From positions 1 to 46,908 of IMG/VR virus record IMGVR_UViG_3300031339_000012: a stretch of DNA of 46,908 nt; one strand, written 5' to 3'. The DNA comes from a virus. A program made the translations under genes and the position numbers. How positions within the stretch are numbered: position 1 is the first letter of the stretch; every line of letters begins with the position of its first letter. The notes beneath the pieces are model-generated. The model searched no databases. It was given only the letters and a program-made list of their open reading frames with translations, and had not been told where the DNA came from. Positions 14,288-21,747 of this stretch are shown here, one piece after another.

Positions 14288-15382
14288 CTAGTGTGGTTGC
14301 CATCTCTGTCTAGGCACAAGCTTGATCTTTGAATCTTGTGCTACGTATCCTTCGCCACCGCGCTCGCTGCCGGTGCTTGCCTTAACATCACTGTCTGCAC
14401 TGTCTAACTGATCAATCACGTTATCTTTAGCGGACATTACTTCTTTAACCAATCTAAAAATTAGTGGAATAGCCTTAGGTGATGCTTGTGCCATGTCAAT
14501 AATTTTCTTTTGTTTATTAGAACTTACTTTTGAGTTTTCGAGCCAACTAAAGAAGCCAGTTTCTAGCCCCGCTAAATTCTTTGCCTTGCTAGTCTGATTT
14601 ACATAAGTGTATATTATGTTCTTCATATCAGACAATCCCTTCATTGGGGCTAGAAATTGATCAATGATAGGAGCAAACTTTTTAGCGTCTTGTCGTATCC
14701 TATCAACACTAGATGTATCAATCTCGGGCTGATGGGTTACATAGGTCTGACCTAAAACAACTGCATCCTTACTAGCTAACTCAGTAACATCAGTAATCGG
14801 AGTACCGTTTTTACTTCCAAACTCACCAAACTTTGTGTGAACAACAACACCAACTCTACTAGCTGCAATGCGCTTACCAAGCTCGCTATTGCTGCTCACA
14901 GTGTATTTAACGTGATTGGGAGTAAACTCAATACCTGCCTTGGTCTTTTCAAAAGGGTCACGCGGCGTGTACAACAAGTCTCCAAACACATATCCTCGAA
15001 ACTCCGGCGGAGTTGCTTGCTGCATAATTTTAAATACCATGCTCATACTTGAAGCAAACTCTGCTCTTTTAGAATCACCCTGGTCCTTGCCAGTGTTATT
15101 AATAAAATCTTCTAGCTCTTCAGGAGAAGTGGCTTTGGTCCTACCCCATGCGTTCTTATTGACTAATACAAACTGCCCTTCATCATCACGCCCCCAGTAG
15201 ATAGTAGGCATACCATCCCACTTGATACTAACGTCTGAACTATCTGAACCTAGTTTGTCTAGTATGTCTGCTGCTTTGATTGCGCCTTCGCTACCGTTAA
15301 CAAACACTAGGTCTTCTAGGTGTTGATACTCTCGTCCAACAGTAGCTTCTGTTAGCTTTTTGTTAAACTCGCTGAACTGCAT
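14288..15382 (-). CDS. Ligase-like nucleotidyltransferase-fold protein (KxDG)
   Basis: 364 aa. Motifs of the ATP-dependent DNA/RNA ligase superfamily appear in order: motif I KWDGMP (54-59, K54 the would-be adenylated lysine), motif III-like RGYVFGDLLY (about 129-138), motif IV-like EGYV (344-347) and motif V-like KIKLV (352-356). Spacing between III and IV is much larger than in classic ligases, and motif VI is missing. Homologues are common in marine T4-like phages (DUF6267-type). The leader MQFSEFNKKLTEATVG resembles a T4 capsid-targeting peptide with LTE/A. It sits beside the nucleotidyltransferase gene. Confidence 0.75.
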   Translation of the reverse strand: MQFSEFNKKLTEATVGREYQHLEDLVFVNGSEGAIKAADILDKLGSDSSDVSIKWDGMPTIYWGRDDEGQFVLVNKNAWGRTKATSPEELEDFINNTGKDQGDSKRAEFASSMSMVFKIMQQATPPEFRGYVFGDLLYTPRDPFEKTKAGIEFTPNHVKYTVSSNSELGKRIAASRVGVVVHTKFGEFGSKNGTPITDVTELASKDAVVLGQTYVTHQPEIDTSSVDRIRQDAKKFAPIIDQFLAPMKGLSDMKNIIYTYVNQTSKAKNLAGLETGFFSWLENSKVSSNKQKKIIDMAQASPKAIPLIFRLVKEVMSAKDNVIDQLDSADSDVKASTGSERGGEGYVAQDSKIKLVPRQRWQPH

Positions 15383-15702
15383 TAATAAGCACCGTTTTTT
15401 ATTTGTGTTAATTCTTCTGCAAATAGTTTGTCAACAATTGCTCGCTTATCGTCTTTCTTAAATACTCGATCAGGGCGACCTAATTGAAACTGATCGCAGT
15501 AAGACTCCATTGCACTTCCTACAGCTTGACCTAGAAATTTATTGGGGTCAATTTGTTTTTTTGCATCGTGCATGTCTTTCATTTTCATTATAGCTGGGAA
15601 CAGCGTCTTGCGATAAAACATAGGATCATTTCTCATGTAGATAATGACATCCTCGACTGTGCCATCTGTATCAAACGAGTCTTCAAATTCTACTAATCTC
15701 AT
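15382..15702 (-). CDS. Conserved virion-cluster protein (106 aa)
   Basis: It begins MRLVEFEDSFDTDGTVEDVI. I took the ATG at 15702 because AAGGAA stands eight bases upstream; an open frame continues to 15840 inside the previous gene without such a site. The sequence is helical, with paired basic and acidic residues (MRNDPMFYRKTLFPAIMKM) and AMESYCDQFQLGRPD. No membrane segment. It is probably a structural or assembly factor, judged by location between ligase-like and DUF-type head genes; the TAA overlaps the next ATG. Confidence 0.7.
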   Translation of the reverse strand: MRLVEFEDSFDTDGTVEDVIIYMRNDPMFYRKTLFPAIMKMKDMHDAKKQIDPNKFLGQAVGSAMESYCDQFQLGRPDRVFKKDDKRAIVDKLFAEELTQIKNGAY

Positions 15703-15712
15703 AATATTTCCT

Positions 15713-16285
15713 TTACCAGTTCTTACATGACCAAAACTTTGCAGAAGTCTTTGGTCCTGGGTTGTCACAATTATGTCTTGCCCTAAAACTCTTCTTTGCT
15801 TCAGGGTTGTCTGCTTTAATTTCCATGTCAGGGTCACCAAAGTTTACTTTCTTGGTGTTCTTGGTCTTTGGGTCTGTAACGTATACATGAAACTTTTTTG
15901 GACCGTTATTGCTTCTAACAGGCTTGCCTAGCTTAACAGTTTTGCCTTGATACTCCGCTTCGTCTAGCTGTACACTATTATACCACATAACACCGTATTC
16001 TTCAAAGAACTCATTTGCTTCAAGTGTTTCCTCGTCAACTACACTGCCTTCAACTGTTGAAATTTCAATATCGAAATCATCGTAACCGTTTTCAAACATG
16101 TAGTCTGCTAACTTTTCTGCATACTCATCTGACTCGGCTTCGGTTAGATCTCGTTCAAGAGGTATATGAAATACACTTGCGTCTTGCTCTGTTTCTAGCA
16201 GTTCTAGACCGGGAAAGATAGTTTCGTCTAAACTTTCCAGCAACCCTTCTTTCTTTTCAAAAATTATTCTTACAAAATGATCCAT
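15713..16285 (-). CDS. Virion protein with conserved C-terminal SFRARHxC domain
   Basis: 190 aa. The N-terminal half (1-105) is very acidic, typical of a removable prohead propeptide, and contains several (L/I)xE motifs; QLDEA (106-110) marks the start of the conserved domain. That domain (110-190) reads EYQGKTVKLGKPVR, then KVNFGDPDMEIKADNP, SFRARHNCDNPGP and WSCKNW, a combination I recognise as recurrent in virion proteins of marine T4-like phages. Two cysteines (C173 and C187) could bind metal or form a bridge. Proteolytic maturation is an inference. Confidence 0.75.
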   Translation of the reverse strand: MDHFVRIIFEKKEGLLESLDETIFPGLELLETEQDASVFHIPLERDLTEAESDEYAEKLADYMFENGYDDFDIEISTVEGSVVDEETLEANEFFEEYGVMWYNSVQLDEAEYQGKTVKLGKPVRSNNGPKKFHVYVTDPKTKNTKKVNFGDPDMEIKADNPEAKKSFRARHNCDNPGPKTSAKFWSCKNW

Positions 16286-16294
16286 AGCTCTGCC

Positions 16295-16636
16295 TTAGTG
16301 GTTTAACACGATGGACTCGATTGTCCCGTCGAAGTAACTAACAAACGCTCTTATCCAAACATAGTTACCGGTGAAGTTGGTAATTCTGCTGCCAGTGTCT
16401 ACGCTAGTTTCGTATGAATGTGCGGTGAACCAATCTTCTTCGATAGGATCTAATGCTAGAGTTGCTTGGATAGTGATAGTACCAGTGAAGGCACTATAGG
16501 TATACTGAACAGTGTGTACACCGTCTCTTCTACCATAGTAGCCGTCACCTTTAAATTTGTCTCCGGTGATTGTTTCAACCGAAGAAGAATCATTAGAGTG
16601 TGTATTGTTTGGTAAAATTATTTCGCTAGTTGCCAT
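16295..16636 (-). CDS. Conserved virion structural protein (113 aa)
   Basis: It begins MATSEIILPNNTHSND. Beta-rich throughout, with a conserved core FTGTITIQATLALDPIEEDWF that occurs in structural proteins of marine T4-like phages. The ATG at 16636 follows the stop of the preceding gene closely (TAACATG). A GATAAATA late promoter overlaps that stop region, giving a very short or absent leader from it. Confidence 0.75.
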   Translation of the reverse strand: MATSEIILPNNTHSNDSSSVETITGDKFKGDGYYGRRDGVHTVQYTYSAFTGTITIQATLALDPIEEDWFTAHSYETSVDTGSRITNFTGNYVWIRAFVSYFDGTIESIVLNH

Positions 16637-16637
16637 G

Positions 16638-17333
16638 TTAATATTTATCAATATCTTTTTTATATACTAAGTAATCTATCCTCCTAATGTTATGACCAAC
16701 TAGCATACTAATGAGATTGAGCACTCTCTCGTCTCTTACATAAAAGTACAAGCCAGAAGTAAAATATCCTTTTCTAATGTTGTTAATAGTTGATTTACCA
16801 ACTCTGCTCTTGTCTTGATTGGCGTCTAACCAGTTGATAAAGTCCGGATCAATTTTATTGTTACCAAAAGTAACTTTTATTGGAAACTCAGGAACGGAGT
16901 TAGTAAGTATTACATTCTTTTCTGTCTGCAAAAACTTAGAAAGAGCAGCGTCCGGCGCCCAGAATTCTCTATTGCTGACCTTCATTTTATCTGATATTTT
17001 TTCTAGCAATGCTTTATCGTTAGCGTATATTATCAAAGTTCGGCCGGGGTTAAGTCTTATTTTGTAATCTTCTGCAAACTTTAGCACAGAATAGATATGC
17101 TTGGCGTCGAGATAATGTTCAATTGGAACAGTGCGGGTTGTCCTCCAAACTATTTCGGACATTGGTTCGTTGTTTCGATAATTTTCTGTAAGTTGGTCAA
17201 GTTTTTCTCTAGCATACCCCAACGCGCTACTCTTTTGAAGGCTAGACCGGAATATTGTGTTTAGCTGATTAGAAAGTACCAGCTTGTACTGGTACTTACC
17301 GTAATGCAGCTTTGTTGTTTCAAACTGCTTCAT
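16638..17333 (-). CDS. Conserved hypothetical protein (231 aa)
   Basis: It starts MKQFETTKLHYGKYQYKLVL. Conserved-looking blocks are LGYAREKLDQL, VWRTTRTVPIEHYLDAKHIY, REFWAPDAALSKFL and YLVYKKDIDKY. I recognise the opening (K-T-T-K-x-H-Y-G-x-Y-x-Y-K) as a recurring marine-phage protein with no known function. Basic, without signal or membrane segments. It overlaps the ClpA-like gene by 14 nt and therefore belongs to the same transcript. Confidence 0.7.
   Translation of the reverse strand: MKQFETTKLHYGKYQYKLVLSNQLNTIFRSSLQKSSALGYAREKLDQLTENYRNNEPMSEIVWRTTRTVPIEHYLDAKHIYSVLKFAEDYKIRLNPGRTLIIYANDKALLEKISDKMKVSNREFWAPDAALSKFLQTEKNVILTNSVPEFPIKVTFGNNKIDPDFINWLDANQDKSRVGKSTINNIRKGYFTSGLYFYVRDERVLNLISMLVGHNIRRIDYLVYKKDIDKY
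16642..16649 (-). promoter_or_regulatory. Possible T4-type late promoter
   Basis: GATAAATA on the minus strand, six bases before the ATG at 16636. A leaderless transcript would result for that gene, so it may serve mainly the genes further downstream. Confidence 0.45.
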
Positions 17334-19566
17334 GGATTACATTTACTGAGCATTCTAGTTTGATCTCTCCAGCAACACAATCAATAGTGACATTGCCACC
17401 GTCTTTTAAGTCTCCAAACAGTATCTGTTTCGATAGCGGCCGTTTAATTTCTTTGTCAATCACACGCTGCAATGGCCTTGCACCATTCTTTGGATCAAAC
17501 CCGTTGTCAACTAGAAAGTCAAGTGCTTCGTCAGTAATGTCAATTGTAATGTTTTTGTCAACAACTAAGTCTCGTAATTCGCACAAGAATTTGCCAACAA
17601 TTTTCATCATTACAGGCTTGCCTAACTTAGCAAATGTAATTACACCGTCTAGTCTATTGCGGAATTCAGGAGCAAAAAATCGTTTGAATTCAGCATCTTC
17701 GTAGTTAGTATTTTCCTCGTCGCTAAACCCAATGGAGTTTTTCTCAGTCTGTGCAGAGCCAAGGTTAGTTGTTAGGATTAACACACAGTTACGAGCGTCG
17801 GCTTCTTTACCGTTTGATCCAGTGATCCTACCGTTGTCCATAATCTGTAGCAGGATCTGACTTACATCAGGGTGTGCTTTTTCAATCTCGTCTAACAGTA
17901 ACACGCAGTTTGGATTCTCTTGTAGCTTGGTAATTAATCGTCCAGCATCGTCGTCGTGGCCTACATAGCCTGGCGGAGACCCTATCAGCTTGCTCACAGA
18001 GTGTTTTTCCATGAATTCGCTCATATCAAATCGTACAAGTTCAACGCCGAGGTTCTTTGCAAGAGCTTTAGTTGTTTCGGTTTTGCCTGTGCCTGTTGGG
18101 CCCATAAACACAAAGCTGCCCACTGGCTTGTCGTCTGGCTTTAGTCCTGCTTGGTTAACAAGAATCTTATCAACTATCGATTCTATAGCAGAGTCTTGCC
18201 CGTAGACTGCTCCTTTAAGGTTAGTCTCTAAGTTTACAAGGTTATCAGTTTCTTTTTCCGCAATCTGTGCTATTGGCATTTTAACCATCTTAGCAAGTTC
18301 AAACTGAATTTCTTTTTCGTCTACTACTTTCTCACCTTCGTACTCGTCTTTAAGTTTATATCGAGCACACGCTACGTCAATTAGGTCAATTGCTTTGTCT
18401 GGTAATTTTTTTGTAGTCTGGTATTTGACACTTAGCTTAATGGCTGCGTCAATTGCTTCGCTGGTTATTACTGTATTATGGTAATCTTCGTAGTACTTTT
18501 TAAGTCCTTCAAGGATATCTTTAGTAACCTCTACTGTGGGCTCGTCAACTGTTACGCGCTGGAATCGACGCATGAGAGCACGATCTTTTTCGAAGTACTT
18601 GCGATATTCTTCCCACGTAGTAGACGCTACTACTTTCAGGTCACCTTTGGACAGGGCTGGTTTAAGCATATTTGCTAGGTCGTTTGCACTGCCGCCACTA
18701 CCTGCGCCGGCGCCGTTCATCATGTGAGCTTCGTCAATGAACATAATTGTCTTGCCCTGCTTTTGCAGTGCATCTAGCACGTTCTTAAACCGTTCCTCAA
18801 AGTCGCCGCGATACTTGCTACCCGCTAGCATTGAGCCAATGTCTAAGCTAAACACTTTGTAATCTTGCAGGAACTTTGGTACAGCGCCGTTAACGATATT
18901 GTATGCTAGCCCCTCGGCAATTGCAGTTTTACCTACACCCGGGTCACCTACTAACAGCACGTTGTTCTTAGATCGTCGACCTAATGCCAATGCCAAGCTT
19001 TCTAGCTCTTCACTGCGACCGATAATAGGATCGATCTTGCCGCTTTCTGCAAGGCTGTTAAGGTCAGACGTAAAGCTCTTTAGTGCTTTCTTGCCTTCGG
19101 GCGAAGCAGCTTCACTTTCTTCAAATTCTTCGTCAAACTCTTTGGCAAGATATGCTGCAAACTTAGCTTTTTCAACGTTGCCTTTTTCTAGGTAATAGAC
19201 GCACATTGCTTTCTTTTCTGACAACGTGCTTAGCAGAATGTCAACAAGTCCAATTTCCTGGCGTCCGGCAAACAGTACTTGTGTAAATGCCCGGTTAAGC
19301 ACCCGTTCAACTGTTTGTGTTTTCTTTGGCTTATACTTTGCCTGATCAGTAACTATCTCGTCGCATTGATAAGTTAGGTAGTGGTCTAAATTTGCCTTAA
19401 CGTAATCAACGTCGGCACCAAACTCTGTCATAATGCTCGCAAAACTCTTTTCGCAAAACATAGCATGGACCATGTGCTCAAGAGTCACGTACTCGTGACT
19501 GAGCTTCTTTGCGTTGCTAATTGCTTTGTCGAACGTTTCTTGCAGTTCTTTGCTCGGTTCTACCAT
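17320..19566 (-). CDS. clpA-like: ClpA-like AAA+ unfoldase
   Basis: 748 aa, close to E. coli ClpA (758). An N-domain (1-150; HEYVTLEHMVHAM) is followed by D1 with Walker A GDPGVGKT (207-214) and Walker B MFIDEAH (275-281), and D2 with Walker A GPTGTGKT (489-496) and VLLLDEIEKAHPD. The ClpB-type middle coiled coil is absent, so this is a ClpA/ClpC-type machine rather than a disaggregase. An IGF tripeptide at 612-614, where E. coli ClpA has IGL, is the loop that docks on ClpP, so the phage protein could feed substrates into host ClpP. Adaptor recruitment through the N-domain is possible. It follows a J-protein gene. Confidence 0.9.
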   Translation of the reverse strand: MVEPSKELQETFDKAISNAKKLSHEYVTLEHMVHAMFCEKSFASIMTEFGADVDYVKANLDHYLTYQCDEIVTDQAKYKPKKTQTVERVLNRAFTQVLFAGRQEIGLVDILLSTLSEKKAMCVYYLEKGNVEKAKFAAYLAKEFDEEFEESEAASPEGKKALKSFTSDLNSLAESGKIDPIIGRSEELESLALALGRRSKNNVLLVGDPGVGKTAIAEGLAYNIVNGAVPKFLQDYKVFSLDIGSMLAGSKYRGDFEERFKNVLDALQKQGKTIMFIDEAHMMNGAGAGSGGSANDLANMLKPALSKGDLKVVASTTWEEYRKYFEKDRALMRRFQRVTVDEPTVEVTKDILEGLKKYYEDYHNTVITSEAIDAAIKLSVKYQTTKKLPDKAIDLIDVACARYKLKDEYEGEKVVDEKEIQFELAKMVKMPIAQIAEKETDNLVNLETNLKGAVYGQDSAIESIVDKILVNQAGLKPDDKPVGSFVFMGPTGTGKTETTKALAKNLGVELVRFDMSEFMEKHSVSKLIGSPPGYVGHDDDAGRLITKLQENPNCVLLLDEIEKAHPDVSQILLQIMDNGRITGSNGKEADARNCVLILTTNLGSAQTEKNSIGFSDEENTNYEDAEFKRFFAPEFRNRLDGVITFAKLGKPVMMKIVGKFLCELRDLVVDKNITIDITDEALDFLVDNGFDPKNGARPLQRVIDKEIKRPLSKQILFGDLKDGGNVTIDCVAGEIKLECSVNVIHEAV

Positions 19567-19575
19567 GTCAAATCC

Positions 19576-20388
19576 TCATTGTTTATTAATCTTGTTTCGT
19601 AATAAGATAACTTCGTCTATTAACTGCTCGTTGGTAATTTTTGGAATCTCTGCATTTATCTCAACGTACAAGTTTCCTCGCTTACCTGTGTTTATATTAG
19701 GAACACCATACCCAGTAACACTAAATATTTGTCCGACTTTAGTGCAACGAGGAATTTTAAGTTCTAGCCTCTTATTATCTAATGTAGTCATTAGTATAAC
19801 ACCTCCTAGCATTAAGTCAAACACATCTACTTGTTTTTTTGTAATTAGATGATCAAGGTCACGCTCCCAACCTGCGACCTTGTTTACTCTTACCTTAATA
19901 TGAAGATCACCTCGAGGATACTCTGGGTGTCCGTTGTCTCCTAGTAACTGGTATCTTATTGTGTCGCCGGCCTTTGCACCTGCAGGAACATCTACTGTTA
20001 CTGTTTCTAGCTCGCCTCTGGCCAATCTGTACTGCATGATCAAACTTTTTCCAGTGATCACATCACATAGATCTAAGCTAGCCACAAGGACCACGTCTTT
20101 ATTACGCGGAGTACGCTGAGCAAAACCGTGCTGATTAAATGCTTGTTCGAAAGGACTTCGTGCGCGAGAAAAATCTTGACTGTTAAACGCATAATTGTTG
20201 CGAGGATTATCGTGGGCAGCACGCTTGTCTACGCTGCCTAGTACATCGTATGCTTCGTTAATGTTTTTAAATGTGTTAGGATTACCTCCCCGGTCGGGGT
20301 GATGTTTCATTGCTAAAGATCGATAGGCACGTTTGATTTCCTCAGCGGTTGCTGATTGTTCTACGCCTAGTAAGTTATAATAGTCCAT
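19576..20388 (-). CDS. dnaJ: J-domain co-chaperone (DnaJ/CbpA type II)
   Basis: 270 aa. J-domain at 1-65 with the HPD tripeptide intact (H30-P31-D32 in MKHHPDRGG), so stimulation of a host or phage Hsp70 is possible. No zinc-finger CxxCxGxG repeats occur, which makes it CbpA-like rather than full DnaJ. The two beta-barrel substrate-binding domains follow: [19 protein letters not shown] (about 133-151) and later [20 protein letters not shown]. The 9-nt gap to the ClpA-like gene and the same strand suggest co-expression. Lambda and some T4-like phages also recruit J-proteins for assembly or replication. Confidence 0.9.
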   Translation of the reverse strand: MDYYNLLGVEQSATAEEIKRAYRSLAMKHHPDRGGNPNTFKNINEAYDVLGSVDKRAAHDNPRNNYAFNSQDFSRARSPFEQAFNQHGFAQRTPRNKDVVLVASLDLCDVITGKSLIMQYRLARGELETVTVDVPAGAKAGDTIRYQLLGDNGHPEYPRGDLHIKVRVNKVAGWERDLDHLITKKQVDVFDLMLGGVILMTTLDNKRLELKIPRCTKVGQIFSVTGYGVPNINTGKRGNLYVEINAEIPKITNEQLIDEVILLRNKINKQ

Positions 20389-20433
20389 GCATTTACTTAT
20401 CTGAGACTAGGCATGTATTAACACATATTGATA

Positions 20434-20730
20434 CTACTTACGCTTTATCCAAGCAGTTGTGCCCATAAATGCGCCTACTATGCCTGCTTGTGCAAGGTAA
20501 AATAGATCTATCATGTCTGCTAGAGCAGCAACGCGGTCGACGTCTATGAAGGGCATAAACAATAACGCAGTAAACACTATCATAGTCATAATAGAAGTCC
20601 AAGCCATTTTCGACTGGTCGTCTTGTTTGGCGAGGTCCGCCTTTAGCGTTTCGTTTTCTTTGTAGAGAGCAAACTCAGTTTCGGTAAGTTTGCCGTCATT
20701 GTTGAAGTCAAATTTTGCCATTTTGTCCAT
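20434..20730 (-). CDS. EF-hand membrane protein, possible holin-like
   Basis: 98 aa. Residues 8-19 form a complete EF-hand loop D-x-N-x-D-G-x-L-x-x-x-E (DFNNDGKLTETE), followed by a polar helix and two hydrophobic segments (about 43-61 and 72-92) with a basic end WIKRK. The two-helix topology, length and location next to endolysin and spanins suit a holin or antiholin, with calcium binding as a possible gate; that is inference. Related proteins occur in marine phages. GGAG stands before the ATG inside a hairpin arm (20734-20765). Confidence 0.8.
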   Translation of the reverse strand: MDKMAKFDFNNDGKLTETEFALYKENETLKADLAKQDDQSKMAWTSIMTMIVFTALLFMPFIDVDRVAALADMIDLFYLAQAGIVGAFMGTTAWIKRK

Positions 20731-20733
20731 GAT

Positions 20734-20765
20734 AGTTACTCCTTGCTAATATTTATGGAGTAACT
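20734..20765 (-). promoter_or_regulatory. RBS-masking hairpin with embedded late promoter-like box
   Basis: A 9-bp perfect inverted repeat, AGTTACTCC (20734-20742) and GGAGTAACT (20757-20765), with a 14-nt loop. In the minus-strand RNA the second arm contains GGAG, the ribosome binding site of the EF-hand gene. CATAAATA at 20757-20750 (one base off the late consensus) would start transcription inside the loop, leaving the site open. Confidence 0.65.
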
Positions 20766-20806
20766 GCGTAAGATAATACTCACACTTTATAAAACTACAG
20801 GTAGCG

Positions 20807-20846
20807 GCCCAGTTTCATCGGTAGTGAGCACCGACACACCATGGGC
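20807..20846. other. Nested stem-loop in the gap between spanin and EF-hand genes
   Basis: GCCCA (20807-20811) pairs with TGGGC (20842-20846) around an inner TCGGT/ACCGA stem (20818-20822 and 20830-20834). The 160-nt gap 20731-20890 holds no open frame of note. The structure could be an RNA element or processing site; no known class was matched. Confidence 0.4.
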
Positions 20847-20890
20847 TTATGTAACTATAACGGTCCCAAGTGCTGTGTTCTTTTAACTAT

Positions 20891-21292
20891 TTACTCAGTG
20901 TTACTCTTTTCGATCTTGTTATTGATTTCGTCCATAGTCTTTTCTGACTGGACATAGTATTGTCTGTACGCTTTGATAATACTTTGCTGCTGTTGTATGA
21001 ACGCACGTACATCACTAAGGTTCAAACTAATTCTTTCATAGCCGTTGCTGGTCAAGCCTAGTAATACTACTGATTCACCTGATACTCTTAATTCTTCAAA
21101 TATCTCTTCATAGTTATCAGGAGTAATAATATACCATTCGAGACTGCGCATACGTATCTCGTCAGCATCTGGTAATACTAATTCTGGTTTAGCAATAGGA
21201 GTAAACGAAGCGTCAACCTTTTTAGTAAATATACTACAGCCGCTTAGCAAGGTTGCAACCAGGACGAGCACCAGTACATTAGTTGCTTTCAT
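20891..21292 (-). CDS. Outer-membrane spanin-like lipoprotein (o-spanin)
   Basis: 133 aa. A signal sequence (MKATNVLVLVLVATLLSGC) ends in a clear lipobox LSGC, so the protein should be lipidated and sorted to the outer membrane. The mature part is mixed alpha/beta with a C-terminal helix (FIQQQQSIIKAYRQYY, coiled-coil-like). It directly follows the membrane-anchored coiled-coil gene with a short overlap, the usual i-spanin/o-spanin order. It is longer than classic Rz1, so assignment rests on the lipobox and context. Confidence 0.75.
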   Translation of the reverse strand: MKATNVLVLVLVATLLSGCSIFTKKVDASFTPIAKPELVLPDADEIRMRSLEWYIITPDNYEEIFEELRVSGESVVLLGLTSNGYERISLNLSDVRAFIQQQQSIIKAYRQYYVQSEKTMDEINNKIEKSNTE

Positions 21293-21746
21293 CAACAGGC
21301 TCCTTGAACAACCACGGACACTCGGAGTTCGCGGTCCTTGCTGACGTCGCGTTCTTTTCTTGTTCTGTTAGTTCTGCTCCGCTCAACAATTCAAAACACC
21401 TGCCGGCTTTTTCGGTTGCGTTGTTTATGACTCGTTCAACTAGGCCCGGCTTACGACTTGCCAACACACCTAACTCGTGTTTTTCGAGTTTATTAGCCAG
21501 CTGGTTGTTTTGCGATCGAATATTTGCAAAGTCTTCGTTCAATTGTGTTATTTGGTTATTAGAAGTAGCAATGTTAGACTTGAGAGTATTCACAGCTCTT
21601 TCACTAAGTTCTAAAGATGTTTCGAGCACAGCATTATTCTTCTGCAGGGTAGAAATAGTTGATTGACTATCTGAGTAATACCAATAGCCCAAGCCGCCCA
21701 TAAGCAGCATAACTAACGCAAATACTCCCGCAAGTTTAAAACCCAT
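21279..21746 (-). CDS. Inner-membrane spanin-like protein (i-spanin)
   Basis: 155 aa. One N-terminal membrane anchor (about 5-24), then a long coiled coil (about 30-90; ISTLQKNNAVLETSLELSER). A C-terminal domain follows with conserved-looking KAGRCFELLSGAELTEQEKN and ECPWLF. Two cysteines (C117 and C143) may form disulphides in the periplasm. The layout equals that of lambda Rz. It is encoded between the endolysin and the lipoprotein, completing the cassette that fuses inner and outer membranes at lysis. Confidence 0.8.
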   Translation of the reverse strand: MGFKLAGVFALVMLLMGGLGYWYYSDSQSTISTLQKNNAVLETSLELSERAVNTLKSNIATSNNQITQLNEDFANIRSQNNQLANKLEKHELGVLASRKPGLVERVINNATEKAGRCFELLSGAELTEQEKNATSARTANSECPWLFKEPVDESN

Positions 21747-21747
21747 A

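Noticed and set aside
17320-19566. ClpB disaggregase
   Set aside because: No middle coiled-coil domain, total length of 748 residues and an IGF loop all indicate ClpA/ClpC type.
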